Below the pieces are notes generated by a model that was not told the DNA's origin, searched no databases, and was given only the letters and a program-made list of their open reading frames with translations. This document shows, one piece after another, positions 25,431 to 35,282 of a stretch of DNA of 64,000 bases (positions within the stretch are counted from its first letter, which is position 1; each line of letters starts with the position of its first letter). The translations under genes were made by a program, and so were the position numbers. This DNA is from Marilutibacter penaei (GTDB taxonomy: Bacteria; Pseudomonadota; Gammaproteobacteria; Xanthomonadales; Xanthomonadaceae), in assembly GCF_014145395.1 (NCBI RefSeq), contig NZ_JACHTE010000002.1, positions 310,001-374,000 of the forward strand. The letters are read 5' to 3'.

Positions 25431-27338
25431 ATGTCCCTGCTCAACCTGATCGACGTCGACTACAGCGTCGGCGGCCCCCTGCTGCTCGACGGCGTCAACC
25501 TGGCCATCGAGGCGGGGGAGCGCATCGCCCTGATCGGCCGCAACGGCGCCGGCAAGTCGACCCTGCTGCGCCTGATCGACGGCACGCTCCAGCCCGATGA
25601 CGGCGAAGTGCGCCGAGCCGATGGCGCGCGTGTCGCGCGACTGGAGCAGGAAGTACCCGCTGGCGCCAGTGGCGACGTCTGGGACGTGGTCGCCGGTGGC
25701 CTGGGCGAGCTGGGTGCGTGGCTGGCCGAGTTCCACCACCTGAGCCATGCCGACGTGGTCGATACCGATGCGCTGGCGCGCGTGCAGTCGCGTATCGAGG
25801 CCACCGATGGCTGGGCGCTGGACCAGCGCGTGACCGAGACGCTGGAGCGGCTCGGACTGGATGGCGACGCGGTGTTCGACCGGCTGTCAGGCGGCATGAA
25901 GCGCCGGGTGCTGCTGGCGCGCGCGCTGGTGGCGGGCCCTGACATCCTGCTGCTGGACGAGCCGACCAACCACTTGGACATCGAGGCGATCGACTGGCTG
26001 GAGGGCTTCCTCAAGGCCTGGCCCGGGGCGCTGGTGTTCATCACCCATGACCGCCGCTTCTTGCGGTCGCTCGCCACCCGCATCGTCGAGATCGACCGTG
26101 GCCAGCTGACCTCCTGGCCGGGCGACTGGGCCAACTATGTGCGGCGCCGCGAGGAGCGCCTCAATGCCGAAGCGCAGGAGCAGGCGCGCTTCGACAAGCT
26201 GCTGGCCCAGGAGGAAGTCTGGATCCGCCAGGGCATCAAGGCACGTCGGACCCGGGACGAAGGCCGGGTCCGGCGGCTCGAGCAGATGCGCGTGGAGCGT
26301 GGCCAGCGCCGCGAGCTGCAGGGCAACGTGCGGATGGCGATGGCGCAGTCCGATGCCTCCGGCCGCAAGGTGATCGAGGCGAAGGGCCTGGGCTTCGCGC
26401 ATGGCGACCAGGTCCTCGTGCAGGGGCTCGACCTGACGATCATGCGCGGCGACCGGATCGGCCTGATCGGTCCCAATGGCAGCGGAAAGACCACGTTGCT
26501 CAAGCTGCTGCTGGGCGAACTGGCGCCTGCACGGGGCGAGGTGAAGCAGGGCAGCAACCTGCAGGTGGCCTATTTCGACCAGTACCGCGCGACTCTGCGC
26601 GAGGACTGGAACGCGTTGGAAAACGTGGCCGAAGGCCGCGACCGGGTGGAAGTCGGCGGTGGCTCCAAGCACGTGATCGGGTACCTGCAGGATTTCCTGT
26701 TCACGCCGGAGCGCGCGCGTGCACCGATCACCCGCCTGTCCGGTGGCGAACGCAACCGGCTGCTGCTCGCCAAGCTGTTCGCGCAGCCGTCGAACCTGCT
26801 GGTGATGGACGAGCCGACCAACGACCTCGACGTCGAGACGCTCGAGCTGCTCGAAGAGCTGCTCGCGGATTACCCGGGCACCTTGTTGCTGGTAAGCCAC
26901 GACCGCGACTTCATCGACAACGTGGTGACATCCACGCTGGTGATGGAAGGCGGGGGGCGCGTCGGCGAGTATGTGGGAGGCTACGGCGACTGGCTGCGCC
27001 AGCGCCCGGTGCCCGTGGCCGCGGCTACGGCTACGGCTACGGCTACGGCTACGGCACCCGCGCCGGCGGTGACCCCCGTCGCCACGGCCCCGGTTCCGGC
27101 GGCGCCTGCCCGCCGGAAACTCAGTTACAAGGATGCACGGGAGCTGGACGCGTTGCCGGCACGCATCGAAGCCATGGAAAGCCGGCTTTCGGAACTGACG
27201 GCCGCGATGAGCGAGCCGGATTTCTATCAGCGCGATGCCGCGTCCGCGGCCGCACATGCCAGTGAGCTGGGCGAGGTGCAGGCCGCGCTGGACGAGGCCT
27301 ATACGCGATGGGGTGAGCTGGAAGACAGCGGCGGCTGA
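25431..27338 (+). CDS. uup: ABC-F family ATPase, Uup-like
   Basis: The 635-residue product has two ABC domains and no membrane segments. Domain 1 has GRNGAGKST, LSGGMKRR and ILLLDEPTNHLD. The inter-domain linker follows (about 240-300, Arg/Glu/Gln-rich PtIM-like helices). Domain 2 has GPNGSGKTT, LSGGERNR and LLVMDEPTNDLD. A low-complexity Ala-Thr linker comes next (about 525-545, encoded by a GGCTAC repeat), then a C-terminal coiled coil of about 70 residues, the Uup hallmark. Uup binds DNA and branched intermediates and also acts on the ribosome. The sequence fits Uup better than Ettp/YheS because of the C-terminal extension. Confidence 0.93.
   Translation: MSLLNLIDVDYSVGGPLLLDGVNLAIEAGERIALIGRNGAGKSTLLRLIDGTLQPDDGEVRRADGARVARLEQEVPAGASGDVWDVVAGGLGELGAWLAEFHHLSHADVVDTDALARVQSRIEATDGWALDQRVTETLERLGLDGDAVFDRLSGGMKRRVLLARALVAGPDILLLDEPTNHLDIEAIDWLEGFLKAWPGALVFITHDRRFLRSLATRIVEIDRGQLTSWPGDWANYVRRREERLNAEAQEQARFDKLLAQEEVWIRQGIKARRTRDEGRVRRLEQMRVERGQRRELQGNVRMAMAQSDASGRKVIEAKGLGFAHGDQVLVQGLDLTIMRGDRIGLIGPNGSGKTTLLKLLLGELAPARGEVKQGSNLQVAYFDQYRATLREDWNALENVAEGRDRVEVGGGSKHVIGYLQDFLFTPERARAPITRLSGGERNRLLLAKLFAQPSNLLVMDEPTNDLDVETLELLEELLADYPGTLLLVSHDRDFIDNVVTSTLVMEGGGRVGEYVGGYGDWLRQRPVPVAAATATATATATAPAPAVTPVATAPVPAAPARRKLSYKDARELDALPARIEAMESRLSELTAAMSEPDFYQRDAASAAAHASELGEVQAALDEAYTRWGELEDSGG
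27023..27052 (+). repeat. Five GGCTAC hexamers inside uup
   Basis: Five perfect tandem copies encode the Ala-Thr repeat of the Uup linker. Because the unit is six bases, copy-number change would alter linker length by two residues without shifting the frame. Confidence 0.9.
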
Positions 27339-27350
27339 CCGCGCGGGAGA

Positions 27351-28253
27351 TCAGGGCACGGCCTGCGCATCCCATTGGCGCAAGGCGGCCTCGATGGCGT
27401 CCACGCCGCGGCTCGCGGCCACGGCATCGGTCTTCTCGACCGTATCGTGCTCGCTGTGGATCACCTCCATGACGCGGGGCGGGGTCGGCGGATGCTCGCC
27501 GCCGTACATCGCGAGGATGCCCTTGATTTCGTCCGCCCCCACGAGCGAGTACGACACCGCGGGCCAGCCGGACTTGATGAACGCGAGGTGGTCGGTGGGC
27601 GGGTACGCATCGCCTGCGGACAACCCGAGTCCAAGCGCTTCGGAGGCGGCGCGGGTAGCGTCCACGAGGGTATCCTCGGGTTCGCGCGTCATCATCCACA
27701 CGGTGTCGCCCCAGCCGAACACATCGAAGTTCACGTACTGGGCGGGACGCTCGCCACCCTGTTCGACATAGGCGCGCGCGCCGATCAGGCCCCGCTCTTC
27801 AAGGTCCCAGAATGCGATGGCGACCCGGTAGTGGCGCAGCGGCCGCGCCTGGAACCGTTCGGCCAGTGCAAGCACCACGGCGCTGCCGGAGGCATTGTCG
27901 GTCGCGCCCTGGCCGGCATCGACGCGATCGTAGTGCGCACCGAGCAGCAGCAGGGGGGCCTCGGCGTCGCCCGCGACCCGGGCGAGCACGTTGGTGCCCT
28001 GTTCGCCGTCGAGGGTGAACGGCTGGGCCTGCCAGGCGAACGATCCTTCTGTCAGCCGGGCTTCGATGGCGAGGCGTCGTCCCTCTGGCGATGCGGCGGA
28101 AATCGCTGCGACGTCGTCGCGCCAGCGCTCGGCGGCCGTCCCCGTGGCGGGAGGCGGTATGTCGGCGGGCGCGTGGGCACAGCCAGCGACCAGGGCGACG
28201 GTCAGTGCCAGTGGCATGGACCAAGTGCGCGTCCGCAAGATGCTCGAAGTCAT
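27351..28253 (-). CDS. M28-family metallopeptidase lipoprotein
   Basis: The 300-residue product begins with a lipoprotein signal (lipobox VAGC). A peptidase M28 domain follows with zinc ligands His in LLGAHYDRVDAG, Asp in ATDNASGSAVVLALAE, Glu pair in WDLEERGLIGA, Asp in NFDVFGWGD and His in VIHSEHDTVEK. The ATG at 28253 has GGGGAGC nearby upstream, and a longer start is less likely because it precedes the signal peptide. It would remove N-terminal residues from peptides at the outer membrane or periplasm. It is convergent with uup, 12 bp apart. Confidence 0.93.
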   Translation of the reverse strand: MTSSILRTRTWSMPLALTVALVAGCAHAPADIPPPATGTAAERWRDDVAAISAASPEGRRLAIEARLTEGSFAWQAQPFTLDGEQGTNVLARVAGDAEAPLLLLGAHYDRVDAGQGATDNASGSAVVLALAERFQARPLRHYRVAIAFWDLEERGLIGARAYVEQGGERPAQYVNFDVFGWGDTVWMMTREPEDTLVDATRAASEALGLGLSAGDAYPPTDHLAFIKSGWPAVSYSLVGADEIKGILAMYGGEHPPTPPRVMEVIHSEHDTVEKTDAVAASRGVDAIEAALRQWDAQAVP

Positions 28254-28419
28254 GTGTGCTCCCCTGTGGCTCTGTACCCAGTGTGCCCGAAGCGGCCGTA
28301 CCCTGATGTATCCCACAGGTCATGTGCTTGCGCGCGCCGGCGTGTGTGCGTAGCCTCGCGCGCATCCAGGGGCCATACAAGGCGTCGGCAGGGGGCGATG
28401 TCGCGGGTAGGGAGCAGGA

Positions 28420-29076
28420 ATGGCGATCCGCGTCTACATCATTGATGATCACGCACTGGTCCGGACCGGCATGCGCATGATCCTCTCCGGCGAAACCGAC
28501 ATCGAGGTCGTCGGCGAAAGCGAAAGCGGCGATCTCGGTTTGCCGGAGGTCCGTCGGCTGAAGCCCGACCTTGTCCTGTGCGACCTGCACCTGCCCGGTA
28601 TGAGCGGCCTGGAGGTCACCGAGCGGATCGTCCGGGGCCAGTTGGCCCGGGTGATCATCGTGTCGGTGCTGGAAGACGGGCCCATGCCGCGCCGCCTCCT
28701 GGACAGCGGTGCGCTGGGCTACGTCGGCAAAGGTGGCGAACCGGCGGAATTGCTGGCCGCGATCCGTACCGTCGCGCGCGGAAAGCGCTACCTCGCGAGC
28801 AGCGTCGCGCAGCGTCTCGCGTTCGCGGTGATGGAGGGGCGGGGTTCGCCTTTCGAGGCGCTGTCGCCCCGCGAGCTGGAAGTCACCATGCTGCTCGTGC
28901 AGGGGCTTCGCCAGGAAGAAATCGCCCGTCGACTGAGCCTGAGCCCCAAGACGGTGAGCACCCACAAGCGCCGGCTCTACGAGAAGCTTGGAATAGAAGA
29001 CCCGATTGCGTTGGCCCGCCTGGCCGACCGGCATGGCCTCAGCGATCCCGCTGGCCGGTCGACGCCCGACGCCTGA
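28420..29076 (+). CDS. NarL/FixJ-type response regulator, GacA/UvrY-like
   Basis: The product is 218 residues. The receiver domain has acidic pocket Asp9/Asp10, phospho-acceptor Asp55 and Lys104 in GYVGKGG. A LuxR-type HTH follows (LSPRELEVTMLLVQGLRQEEIARRLSLSPKTVSTHKRRLYEKLGI). The SPFEALSPREL junction and the HTH phrasing are those of GacA/UvrY. The usual uvrC-pgsA neighbours are absent and no histidine kinase is near, so orthology is inferred from sequence style only. The GGGAGCAGGA before the ATG is a good Shine-Dalgarno. A hairpin follows the gene. Confidence 0.88.
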   Translation: MAIRVYIIDDHALVRTGMRMILSGETDIEVVGESESGDLGLPEVRRLKPDLVLCDLHLPGMSGLEVTERIVRGQLARVIIVSVLEDGPMPRRLLDSGALGYVGKGGEPAELLAAIRTVARGKRYLASSVAQRLAFAVMEGRGSPFEALSPRELEVTMLLVQGLRQEEIARRLSLSPKTVSTHKRRLYEKLGIEDPIALARLADRHGLSDPAGRSTPDA

Positions 29077-29134
29077 CAGCGCTCCGGCTGGCATCGGAGC
29101 AGGACACGACCGGCTGCAGGATGCCCGGACGCGA

Positions 29135-29157
29135 CAGGCCGCCCCGAGGGCGGCCTG
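29135..29157. terminator. Hairpin terminator between convergent genes
   Basis: A perfect 10-bp stem (29135-29144 with 29148-29157) and a 3-base loop sit between the response regulator and rne, which converge. Only a short T-rich stretch follows on the plus strand. Confidence 0.55.
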
Positions 29158-29173
29158 TGTTCAGTAGGCGCGA

Positions 29174-32100
29174 TCAGGCGGAGCGCTTGTCGCCTTCGGC
29201 AAGCTCGTCGGCTTCGGCTTCGGCTTCGGCTTCGGCTTCAGGCTCTGGCGCATCTGCCACGGAGCGGGCAGCCGTATCCGCGGGGGACTCGCCGTCGGGC
29301 GCTTCCATGCCCGGCGTCTCCGCGGTCAGCTCATCCACATCTGCCCCGGCGGGCGGTACGGGCGCATCGAAGAGGCCCGCCGTACGCGGCACCGTCGGCG
29401 CTTCGGCTGCGACCTGCGGCGCCGGCGCCGGCGCGGTATTGGCATCGGGCGACGCAATTGCGGCCGCCTGGCGGCGTGCATCTTCGGATGCATCCGTCGC
29501 ACCCGGCGCCTCCGTGGGCGTGGTTGGACGGGACGAGGGCTCGTCCGGCGACGTGGTGGCGACCGCAGGGGCGGGTGAAACCGCCTCGACAGCGGCCTCT
29601 GCGGGCGTAGCGTCCTCCGCGTGGGACGTCGCAATCGCCTTGCCGGGTGCGTCGGTGGGCGTGACCGCCGGCGCGCTGACGGCATCCGCGGACACGTCAT
29701 CGAAGTCGAACTCCGGCTGCGAACGGCTCATATCCAGCGTCACTGCCGGTGCTTCTTCGCGGCCATCCGCTTTCAGGCGGGCATCCGTATCGGCGTCCGC
29801 GCCGGGTGCAGGGGCCGGTGCGGCATCGTCAGTGGCAACGGTGGCGGGGACGGAAGTCGCGTCGGCTCCGTCTGCGGAGGGGGCGCCGGCCTGCGCAGCG
29901 GACGGCGTAACGCCCGCGTCGCTGGCAGCATCATGGGCGTTCTCGTCCGCGGCCTGCGTCGTGTCTGCCTGCTCGGCACCACCGCTGCGGCGGCGGCGGC
30001 GGCCACCGCGACGACCGCGGCGGCGGCGGCCACCACCCTCGGTGGCGTCGGCTGCATTGTCGGCGGTGCCTTCCGTGTCACCCCCGGCTTCGACGGTCGA
30101 GGCGGTGTCCTTGGCGGCGGCAGGTGCGATGTCCTCGCGGACCGGGTCCGTCGCGGGCGCGTCGGTTGCGGTATCGGTTGCGGGCGTCGCGCTCTTCAGT
30201 GCCTCGTCCGTGGAGGCTTCGGTGAGCGCTGCTGCGTCCTGGCGTGCTTTCTGGCGGTCGCCGCGCGAGCGGCGGCTGCGGCCCTCGCCCTGGCGAGCCT
30301 CGCCCTTGCCTTCGTTGCGCCCGGCGGCATCCTTGCGCCCTTCGACCTTCTGGCCGGCCTTGGCGTCGTTGGTGGGCTGGGCGGGCTTCTCGTCGCGCTT
30401 TTCGTCGCGTCGGCTTCCGTCCTTGCCGTTGCCGCGACGGCTGTCGTCGCGACGGCCCTCGTCGCGACGGCTGGAGGCCTTGCGCCGGTTGCCGCGGCCT
30501 TCGCCACGTCCGTCGTTGCGGTTGTCGCTGCGCTCGGCGCGGCGACCGTCGCCCTGGCTGCCCGCGTTCCGGGCCTTGGGTGCCGCGGGTTGCACCTCCG
30601 AGGGGCTGCCACGGAAGAAGCGCAGGATGCGCTCGACCATGCCGACCGAATGCGTCGGGGCCACCACCGGGGCCACGACCGGCTCCGGCGCCGAGACCGG
30701 CTCCGGGGTCGGCTCGCGCAGCGGGGCAGGGCGACTGGGCGCGACGCGGGTCACCGCTGGGGTCGCCGGGATGTTCAGGTGCGCCTTGGTCAGCGCGTGC
30801 GTCGGCAGCTTGCGCGGGGTGCCGCGACGGTAGCTGGGCTTGTTCGACTCGTCGTCCAGCTCGTTCTCGCGGATGCGCGTGACTTCGAAGTGCGGGGTGT
30901 GCAGTTGCTCGTCAGCGACGATGACCACCGGCGCATCGTGGCGCTGCTCGATCTCGATTAGGGCGCGGCGCTTCTCGTTGAGCAGGAAGGTCGCGATCTC
31001 GGTCGGGGCCTGCACCAGCACCTGGCCGGTGTTGTCCTTCATCGCATGCTCTTCGGCGAGGCGCAGGATCGACAGCGACAGCGACTCGACGCTGCGCATG
31101 CGGCCGTGGCCCTCGCAACGCGGGCAGACGATCTGGCTGGACTCGCCCAGCGACGGACGCAGGCGCTGGCGGCTCATTTCCAGCAGGCCGAAGCGCGAGA
31201 TGCGGCCGACCTGGACGCGTGCGCGGTCCTGCTTCAGTGCATGCTGCAGGCGATTCTCCACCTCGCGCTGGTGCCGGTTGCTCGACATGTCGATGAAGTC
31301 GATGACCACCAGGCCGCCGAGGTCGCGCAGGCGCATCTGGCGGGCGACTTCCTCGGCTGCCTCCAGGTTGGTGTTGAACGCCGTCTCCTCGATGTCGCCG
31401 CCCTTGGTGGCACGCGCCGAGTTGACGTCGATCGCGGTCAGCGCCTCGGTCTGGTCGATCACCAGCGCGCCGCCGGAGGGCAGGCGCACTTCGCGCTCAT
31501 ACGCGCTCTCGATCTGCGACTCGATCTGGAAGCGGTTGAACAGCGGGGTGTCGTCCGTGTAGTACTTGAGCTTGCGCAGGTTGTGCGGCATGACCTGCTC
31601 GACGAACTCGCGCGCCTCGGCGTGCATCTCCTCGGTGTCGACCAGGATCTCGCCGATGTCGGGGCGCATGTAGTCGCGCAGGGCGCGCACGATCAGGCGC
31701 GACTCCTGGTAGATCAGGAACGGCGAGGGCTTGCTCAGGGCGGCGCCGGTGATCGCCTTCCAGATGCTGATCAGGTAATCGAGGTCCCACTGCAGTTCCT
31801 CGGCATCGCGGCCGACGCCGGCGGTGCGGATGATCACGCCCATGTCGTCGGGGATCTGCAGCGCGTCCATCGCGCGCTTCAGCTCGGCGCGGTCCTCGCC
31901 CTCGATCCGGCGCGACACGCCGCCCGCGGTCGGCGAGTTCGGCATCAGCACCATGTAGCGGCCGGCCAGCGAGATGAACGTGGTCAGGGCCGCGCCCTTG
32001 TTGCCGCGCTCTTCCTTGTCGACCTGGACGACGACTTCCTGGCCTTCCTTGAGCAGCTCGCGGATCGACCCCTTGTTGTGGTCCACGCCGGACTGGAAGT

Positions 32101-32329
32101 AGTCGCGGGAGATCTCCTTCAGCGGCAGGAAGCCGTGGCGCTCGGCGCCGTAGTCGACGAAGGCGGCTTCGAGCGAGGGCTCGAGGCGGGTGATCTTGCC
32201 CTTGTAGATGTTCGACTTCTTCTGCTCGCGGGACGGCTGCTCGATGTCGATGTCGTACAGGTTCTGGCCGTCCACGATCGCCACGCGCAGTTCTTCGGCC
32301 TGCGTGGCATTGATCAGCATTCTCTTCAT
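29174..32329 (-). CDS. rne: Ribonuclease E
   Basis: The 1051-residue product begins [21 protein letters not shown], the conserved RNase E/G start, with an S1 domain about residues 35-120 ([22 protein letters not shown]). The catalytic part has [15 protein letters not shown] and VIDFIDMSS (the metal-binding Asp residues) and the zinc-link CPRCEGHG. After about residue 520 the sequence is low complexity: Pro-rich, then Arg/Glu/Asp-rich basic blocks, then Ala/Pro/Thr/Asp-rich acidic tail ending in an Ala-Glu repeat. This tail is the degradosome scaffold. RNase E makes the first cut in mRNA decay and matures rRNA and tRNA. It is divergent from rluC, as in enterics. Confidence 0.97.
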   Translation of the reverse strand: MKRMLINATQAEELRVAIVDGQNLYDIDIEQPSREQKKSNIYKGKITRLEPSLEAAFVDYGAERHGFLPLKEISRDYFQSGVDHNKGSIRELLKEGQEVVVQVDKEERGNKGAALTTFISLAGRYMVLMPNSPTAGGVSRRIEGEDRAELKRAMDALQIPDDMGVIIRTAGVGRDAEELQWDLDYLISIWKAITGAALSKPSPFLIYQESRLIVRALRDYMRPDIGEILVDTEEMHAEAREFVEQVMPHNLRKLKYYTDDTPLFNRFQIESQIESAYEREVRLPSGGALVIDQTEALTAIDVNSARATKGGDIEETAFNTNLEAAEEVARQMRLRDLGGLVVIDFIDMSSNRHQREVENRLQHALKQDRARVQVGRISRFGLLEMSRQRLRPSLGESSQIVCPRCEGHGRMRSVESLSLSILRLAEEHAMKDNTGQVLVQAPTEIATFLLNEKRRALIEIEQRHDAPVVIVADEQLHTPHFEVTRIRENELDDESNKPSYRRGTPRKLPTHALTKAHLNIPATPAVTRVAPSRPAPLREPTPEPVSAPEPVVAPVVAPTHSVGMVERILRFFRGSPSEVQPAAPKARNAGSQGDGRRAERSDNRNDGRGEGRGNRRKASSRRDEGRRDDSRRGNGKDGSRRDEKRDEKPAQPTNDAKAGQKVEGRKDAAGRNEGKGEARQGEGRSRRSRGDRQKARQDAAALTEASTDEALKSATPATDTATDAPATDPVREDIAPAAAKDTASTVEAGGDTEGTADNAADATEGGGRRRRGRRGGRRRRRSGGAEQADTTQAADENAHDAASDAGVTPSAAQAGAPSADGADATSVPATVATDDAAPAPAPGADADTDARLKADGREEAPAVTLDMSRSQPEFDFDDVSADAVSAPAVTPTDAPGKAIATSHAEDATPAEAAVEAVSPAPAVATTSPDEPSSRPTTPTEAPGATDASEDARRQAAAIASPDANTAPAPAPQVAAEAPTVPRTAGLFDAPVPPAGADVDELTAETPGMEAPDGESPADTAARSVADAPEPEAEAEAEAEADELAEGDKRSA
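29210..29239 (-). repeat. Five GGCTTC hexamers inside the 3' end of rne
   Basis: Five perfect tandem copies (plus-strand reading) encode an alternating Glu-Ala run near the RNase E C-terminus. Copy changes would be in frame. Confidence 0.9.
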
Positions 32330-32839
32330 TGTTGCGTTCCTCGCGCGCTCCTGCGCGGGGTCGGCCGGGGCTGCGGTGGCAACCCGGCGGCCGCGGAACG
32401 CCATGGCGTTTCGCCTCTGGATACCGCGTCCGGGACGTCGCTGTGCCTGGGCGAGCGCCGTCCCGGTTTCAAGTTCCAGCGCTACGACACCACGGCACGC
32501 CGCGGGAGCGCTTGCTGTTGCTTTCCAGTTGAAACCCCCGGCTGCGAGCACCCGGGGGCAGGGGACCGTCGGCGCTCCGGCAGGACCGGTTCGCCAGCGG
32601 TGGCTTGTTCATCATTGGCGGTTTGACCCGCCGCGCGAGGTCAGGTTCCGCCGGCCGCTGTTGCTAACATGGCTGTCCCGAGGACAGGGGTCAGACGCGG
32701 ACGGATCCGCAGGCCGGGCTTTTGGCCCTGTGCCGCTCCGTGCTGGCCGGGCCGCTAGAGGGCGCCGGCGTACGGGTCGACTTCCTGCGAAATCAAAACC
32801 TTAGCTCGCCTCGCGAGTGTATCAGATAAGCCCCCCGGA
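32330..32839. other. Divergent rne-rluC leader region, 510 bp
   Basis: No gene is supported here. On the minus strand it is the presumed long 5' untranslated region of rne, including GAGGA just before the ATG, a GC hairpin at about 32341-32360 and a perfect 14-base palindrome at 32397-32410. On the plus side, next to rluC, there is a small inverted repeat (32805-32817) and AT-rich sequence at 32790-32830. In E. coli RNase E represses itself by cutting a structured leader; a similar role here is inference. Confidence 0.55.
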
Positions 32840-33799
32840 ATGACTCCCCAGGAAACTCCAGAAAAGCGCCTCGGCGCCCGAATCGTGCGCGTCCCGGACG
32901 ACCGGGCGGGCCAACGTCTCGACAACTTCCTCGCTGGACAGTTGAAAGGGGTGCCCAAGTCGTTGATTTACAAGATCGTCCGCTCCGGCCAGGTGCGGGT
33001 GAACGGGGGTCGTGCCAAGGCTGACCGCAAGCTGGATGGCGGCGACGAGGTGCGGATCCCCCCGGTGCGCGTGGCCGAGCCGGGCGATGCGGCGCCGCCG
33101 CCCAAAGGCTTCCTGGCGGCGATGGAGGCGGCGATCGTGTTCGAGGATGCGCGCCTGCTGGCGATCAGCAAGCCGGCGGGCGTGGCCAGCCATGGCGGCA
33201 GCGGGATCAGCCATGGGGCCATCGAAACGATGCGTGCGCTCCGGCCCGGGCAGTCGCTGGAACTGGTCCACCGGCTCGACCGCGACACGTCGGGCCTGCT
33301 GGTGCTGGCCAAGAAGCGTTCGGCCCTGACCGAACTGCAGGCCCTGATGCGGGAGGAGGGCGGTATCGCCAAGCGCTACCTGGCGCTGCTCGCCGGCAGG
33401 ATGCCGGACGGGACGATGAGCGTGGACGCGGCCCTGCACATCGGATTGCGGCAGGGCGGCGAACGGCATGTCCAGGTCCACCCGGACGGCAAGCCTTCGC
33501 TGAGCCACTTCAAGGTGATCGAGCGCCGCGCCGGCCAGTCCTACTGTGAAGTGCGAATCGAAACCGGACGTACCCACCAGATCCGGGTCCACGCCCAGCA
33601 CATCGGCCACCCCGTCGCGGGCGATCCCAAGTACGGCGACGCGGCCATCAACCAGCGACTCCGGGACCAGGTCGGCCTGAAGCGCATGTTCCTGCATGCA
33701 TCGACGCTGGAATTCGCGCTGGACGGCGGGCGCACGCCCTATCTGCTCAATGCGCCGCTGGCACCCGAACTGGCCGCGGTGCTGGATTGCCTCGGCTGA
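32840..33799 (+). CDS. rluC: 23S rRNA pseudouridine(955/2504/2580) synthase RluC
   Basis: The 319-residue product has an S4 RNA-binding domain at about 18-80 (AGQRLDNFLAGQLKGVPKSLIYKIVRSGQVRVNG) and a PseudoU-synthase domain with KPAGVASHGGSG, VHRLDRDTSGLLVLAKK (catalytic Asp147) and RTHQIRVHAQHIGHPVAGDPKYG. Length and the position opposite rne match RluC rather than RluD. It modifies three uridines in 23S rRNA. Confidence 0.95.
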   Translation: MTPQETPEKRLGARIVRVPDDRAGQRLDNFLAGQLKGVPKSLIYKIVRSGQVRVNGGRAKADRKLDGGDEVRIPPVRVAEPGDAAPPPKGFLAAMEAAIVFEDARLLAISKPAGVASHGGSGISHGAIETMRALRPGQSLELVHRLDRDTSGLLVLAKKRSALTELQALMREEGGIAKRYLALLAGRMPDGTMSVDAALHIGLRQGGERHVQVHPDGKPSLSHFKVIERRAGQSYCEVRIETGRTHQIRVHAQHIGHPVAGDPKYGDAAINQRLRDQVGLKRMFLHASTLEFALDGGRTPYLLNAPLAPELAAVLDCLG

Positions 33800-33805
33800 C
33801 GCGCT

Positions 33806-34213
33806 TCACAGGCGGTTGGGGTCGCCCTGGGCCGTGTCGCAGAGCTCTGATTCCGGGGTGGGGTTGAAGGTCATCGGTACCTGGATGGTCTGGGCGATCG
33901 GCTGCCCGTTGCGCGTGGCCGGGGTGAACTCCCATGCGCGCACGCCTTCCTGGGCGGCGGCGTCGAGTTCAGGCACGCCGCTGCTCCCGGTGACCTGCAC
34001 GTCGGTCACGCCGCCCGCAGGTCCGATCACCACTTTCATCGTCACCGTGCCGCCGATGTCGGCGCATGCCAGCTCGACCGGATAATCGGCCGCGGGCGTG
34101 TGGCGGGCCATCGCTTCCGTAGGGGCGGGCACCGCGCTCGGCGGCGACGCAGGCTGGCAGGCGGCCAGGCTCGCCAAGGCCGGGACGAGTGCAAGGCGTG
34201 CGAAACGTCGCAT
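33806..34213 (-). CDS. TonB C-terminal-domain lipoprotein
   Basis: The product is 135 residues from the ATG at 34213, with GGAGGAT just upstream (the ATG 12 bases earlier is an alternative). The lipobox is LAAC, then a short Pro-rich stretch, then a TonB C-terminal domain (GTVTMKVVIGPAGGVTDVQVTGSSGVPELDAAAQEGVRAWEFTPATRNGQP). Like the gene at 8044 it has no TonB membrane anchor or long spacer, so it is not a classic TonB. The partner and function are unknown. It is convergent with rluC. Confidence 0.8.
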   Translation of the reverse strand: MRRFARLALVPALASLAACQPASPPSAVPAPTEAMARHTPAADYPVELACADIGGTVTMKVVIGPAGGVTDVQVTGSSGVPELDAAAQEGVRAWEFTPATRNGQPIAQTIQVPMTFNPTPESELCDTAQGDPNRL

Positions 34214-34231
34214 GGCATCCTCCATGGTGTG

Positions 34232-34573
34232 TCAGTCGGCCAGTGCGTCGGCCTTGGCCGCGCAGATGAAGTCGTTTTCGCTCAACCCGCCCACGTCATG
34301 CGTGGAAAAGCGCACCACGCAGCGGTCGTAGTGCACGCCCAGGTCGGGGTGGTGGTCTTCGCGATGCGCGACCTGCGCGAGCGCGTTTACGAAGGCCATC
34401 GTGCGGTAGTAGTCCTCGAACCCGAACGTGCGGCTGAGCGCGTGGCCATCCTCCACCAGTGACCAGCCGTTGAGTTGCGGCATCAGCTCGCGCACCCGGG
34501 CTTCGCTGAGCTTGTGTTCGCTCCCGCGCCGTGGCGTGCAATGGGCCTGGGAGAGGGGGATCAGGTCGTTCAT
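34232..34573 (-). CDS. phhB: 4a-hydroxytetrahydrobiopterin dehydratase (pterin-4a-carbinolamine dehydratase)
   Basis: The product is 113 residues, the usual length, with an AAGGAAT Shine-Dalgarno before the ATG at 34573. The diagnostic motif [27 protein letters not shown] is intact, with the catalytic His pair. PhhB recycles the pterin cofactor of phenylalanine hydroxylase; phhA is not in the window. It also has the [19 protein letters not shown] helix that packs the tetramer. It is probably followed by the TonB-domain lipoprotein on the same strand. Confidence 0.95.
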   Translation of the reverse strand: MNDLIPLSQAHCTPRRGSEHKLSEARVRELMPQLNGWSLVEDGHALSRTFGFEDYYRTMAFVNALAQVAHREDHHPDLGVHYDRCVVRFSTHDVGGLSENDFICAAKADALAD

Positions 34574-34661
34574 GGCGGATTCCTTGCGTGACGATGCCAG
34601 CGGCTGAACGGCGATGGCGGCCGGTATGGAGCGGAGCGGGCACGGGGTCGCGTGCAACCCG

Positions 34662-34667
34662 TAGAAT
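34662..34667 (+). promoter_or_regulatory. -10-like TAGAAT six bases before ATG (leaderless geometry)
   Basis: TAGAAT, six bases (agcccc), then the ATG of nfuA at 34674. No Shine-Dalgarno is present. Confidence 0.5.
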
Positions 34668-34673
34668 AGCCCC

Positions 34674-35270
34674 ATGATCCAGATTTCCGAATCCGCACAG
34701 GCGCATTTCCGCAAGCTGATCGAACGCGAGGCCCTCCCGGGACTCGGTGTCCGGCTCTCTGCCGTCCGGCCGGGCACGCCCGGGGCCGACGTGCGGCTGG
34801 AGTTCGCCGAGCCCGGCGACCTGCTCGGCGACGAGTGGGCGGTCGATTGCGAAGGGTTCACGTTGTGGCTCGAGGCCGCGAGCGTGAAGTTCCTGGATGG
34901 CGCGCAGATCGACTATGAAGCACGCGCGACCGGGGGGCAGCTGCAGATCCGCGCACCGCGCATCAAGGGCGAAGCGCCTGGCGCGGACGCATCGCTGGTC
35001 GAACAGGTGAACTGGCTCGTCGAACACGAGATCAACCCGCAGCTGGCGCAGCACCGGGGGCATGTCGCCGTCGATTCCATTACCGCGGAAGGCGAGGTGT
35101 ACCTGCGTTTCGGAGGAGGCTGCCATGGCTGCGGCATGGCCGACGTGACGCTCAAGCAGGGCATCGAGAAGACCTTGATGACCAAGGTCCCGGGCGTGAC
35201 CGCGGTGCGCGATGCGACCGACCACGCCAGCGGCATGGCGCCGTACATCAGCCGCGATCCGGCGGCTTGA
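34674..35270 (+). CDS. nfuA: Fe-S biogenesis protein NfuA
   Basis: The product is 198 residues with a degenerate A-type scaffold domain (about 1-95, lacking the cysteine triad) and a C-terminal Nfu domain with the CxxC cluster site [14 protein letters not shown] (Cys150, Cys153). It carries 4Fe-4S clusters to target enzymes, particularly under oxidative stress or iron limitation. The proline-rich membrane protein gene starts 12 bp downstream and is probably cotranscribed. Confidence 0.95.
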   Translation: MIQISESAQAHFRKLIEREALPGLGVRLSAVRPGTPGADVRLEFAEPGDLLGDEWAVDCEGFTLWLEAASVKFLDGAQIDYEARATGGQLQIRAPRIKGEAPGADASLVEQVNWLVEHEINPQLAQHRGHVAVDSITAEGEVYLRFGGGCHGCGMADVTLKQGIEKTLMTKVPGVTAVRDATDHASGMAPYISRDPAA

Positions 35271-35282
35271 GTCGCCGGCGGC

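Noticed and set aside
29174-30961. Apparent plus-strand membrane-like open frames opposite the rne tail
   Set aside because: They are antisense readings of Ala/Pro/Glu-rich codons in RNase E and lack starts, Shine-Dalgarno sites or family motifs.
32397-32410. 14-base palindrome in the rne leader as a regulator binding site
   Set aside because: It contains a common restriction-type core (CCATGG) and lies within presumed untranslated RNA, so an RNA hairpin or chance is more likely than an operator.
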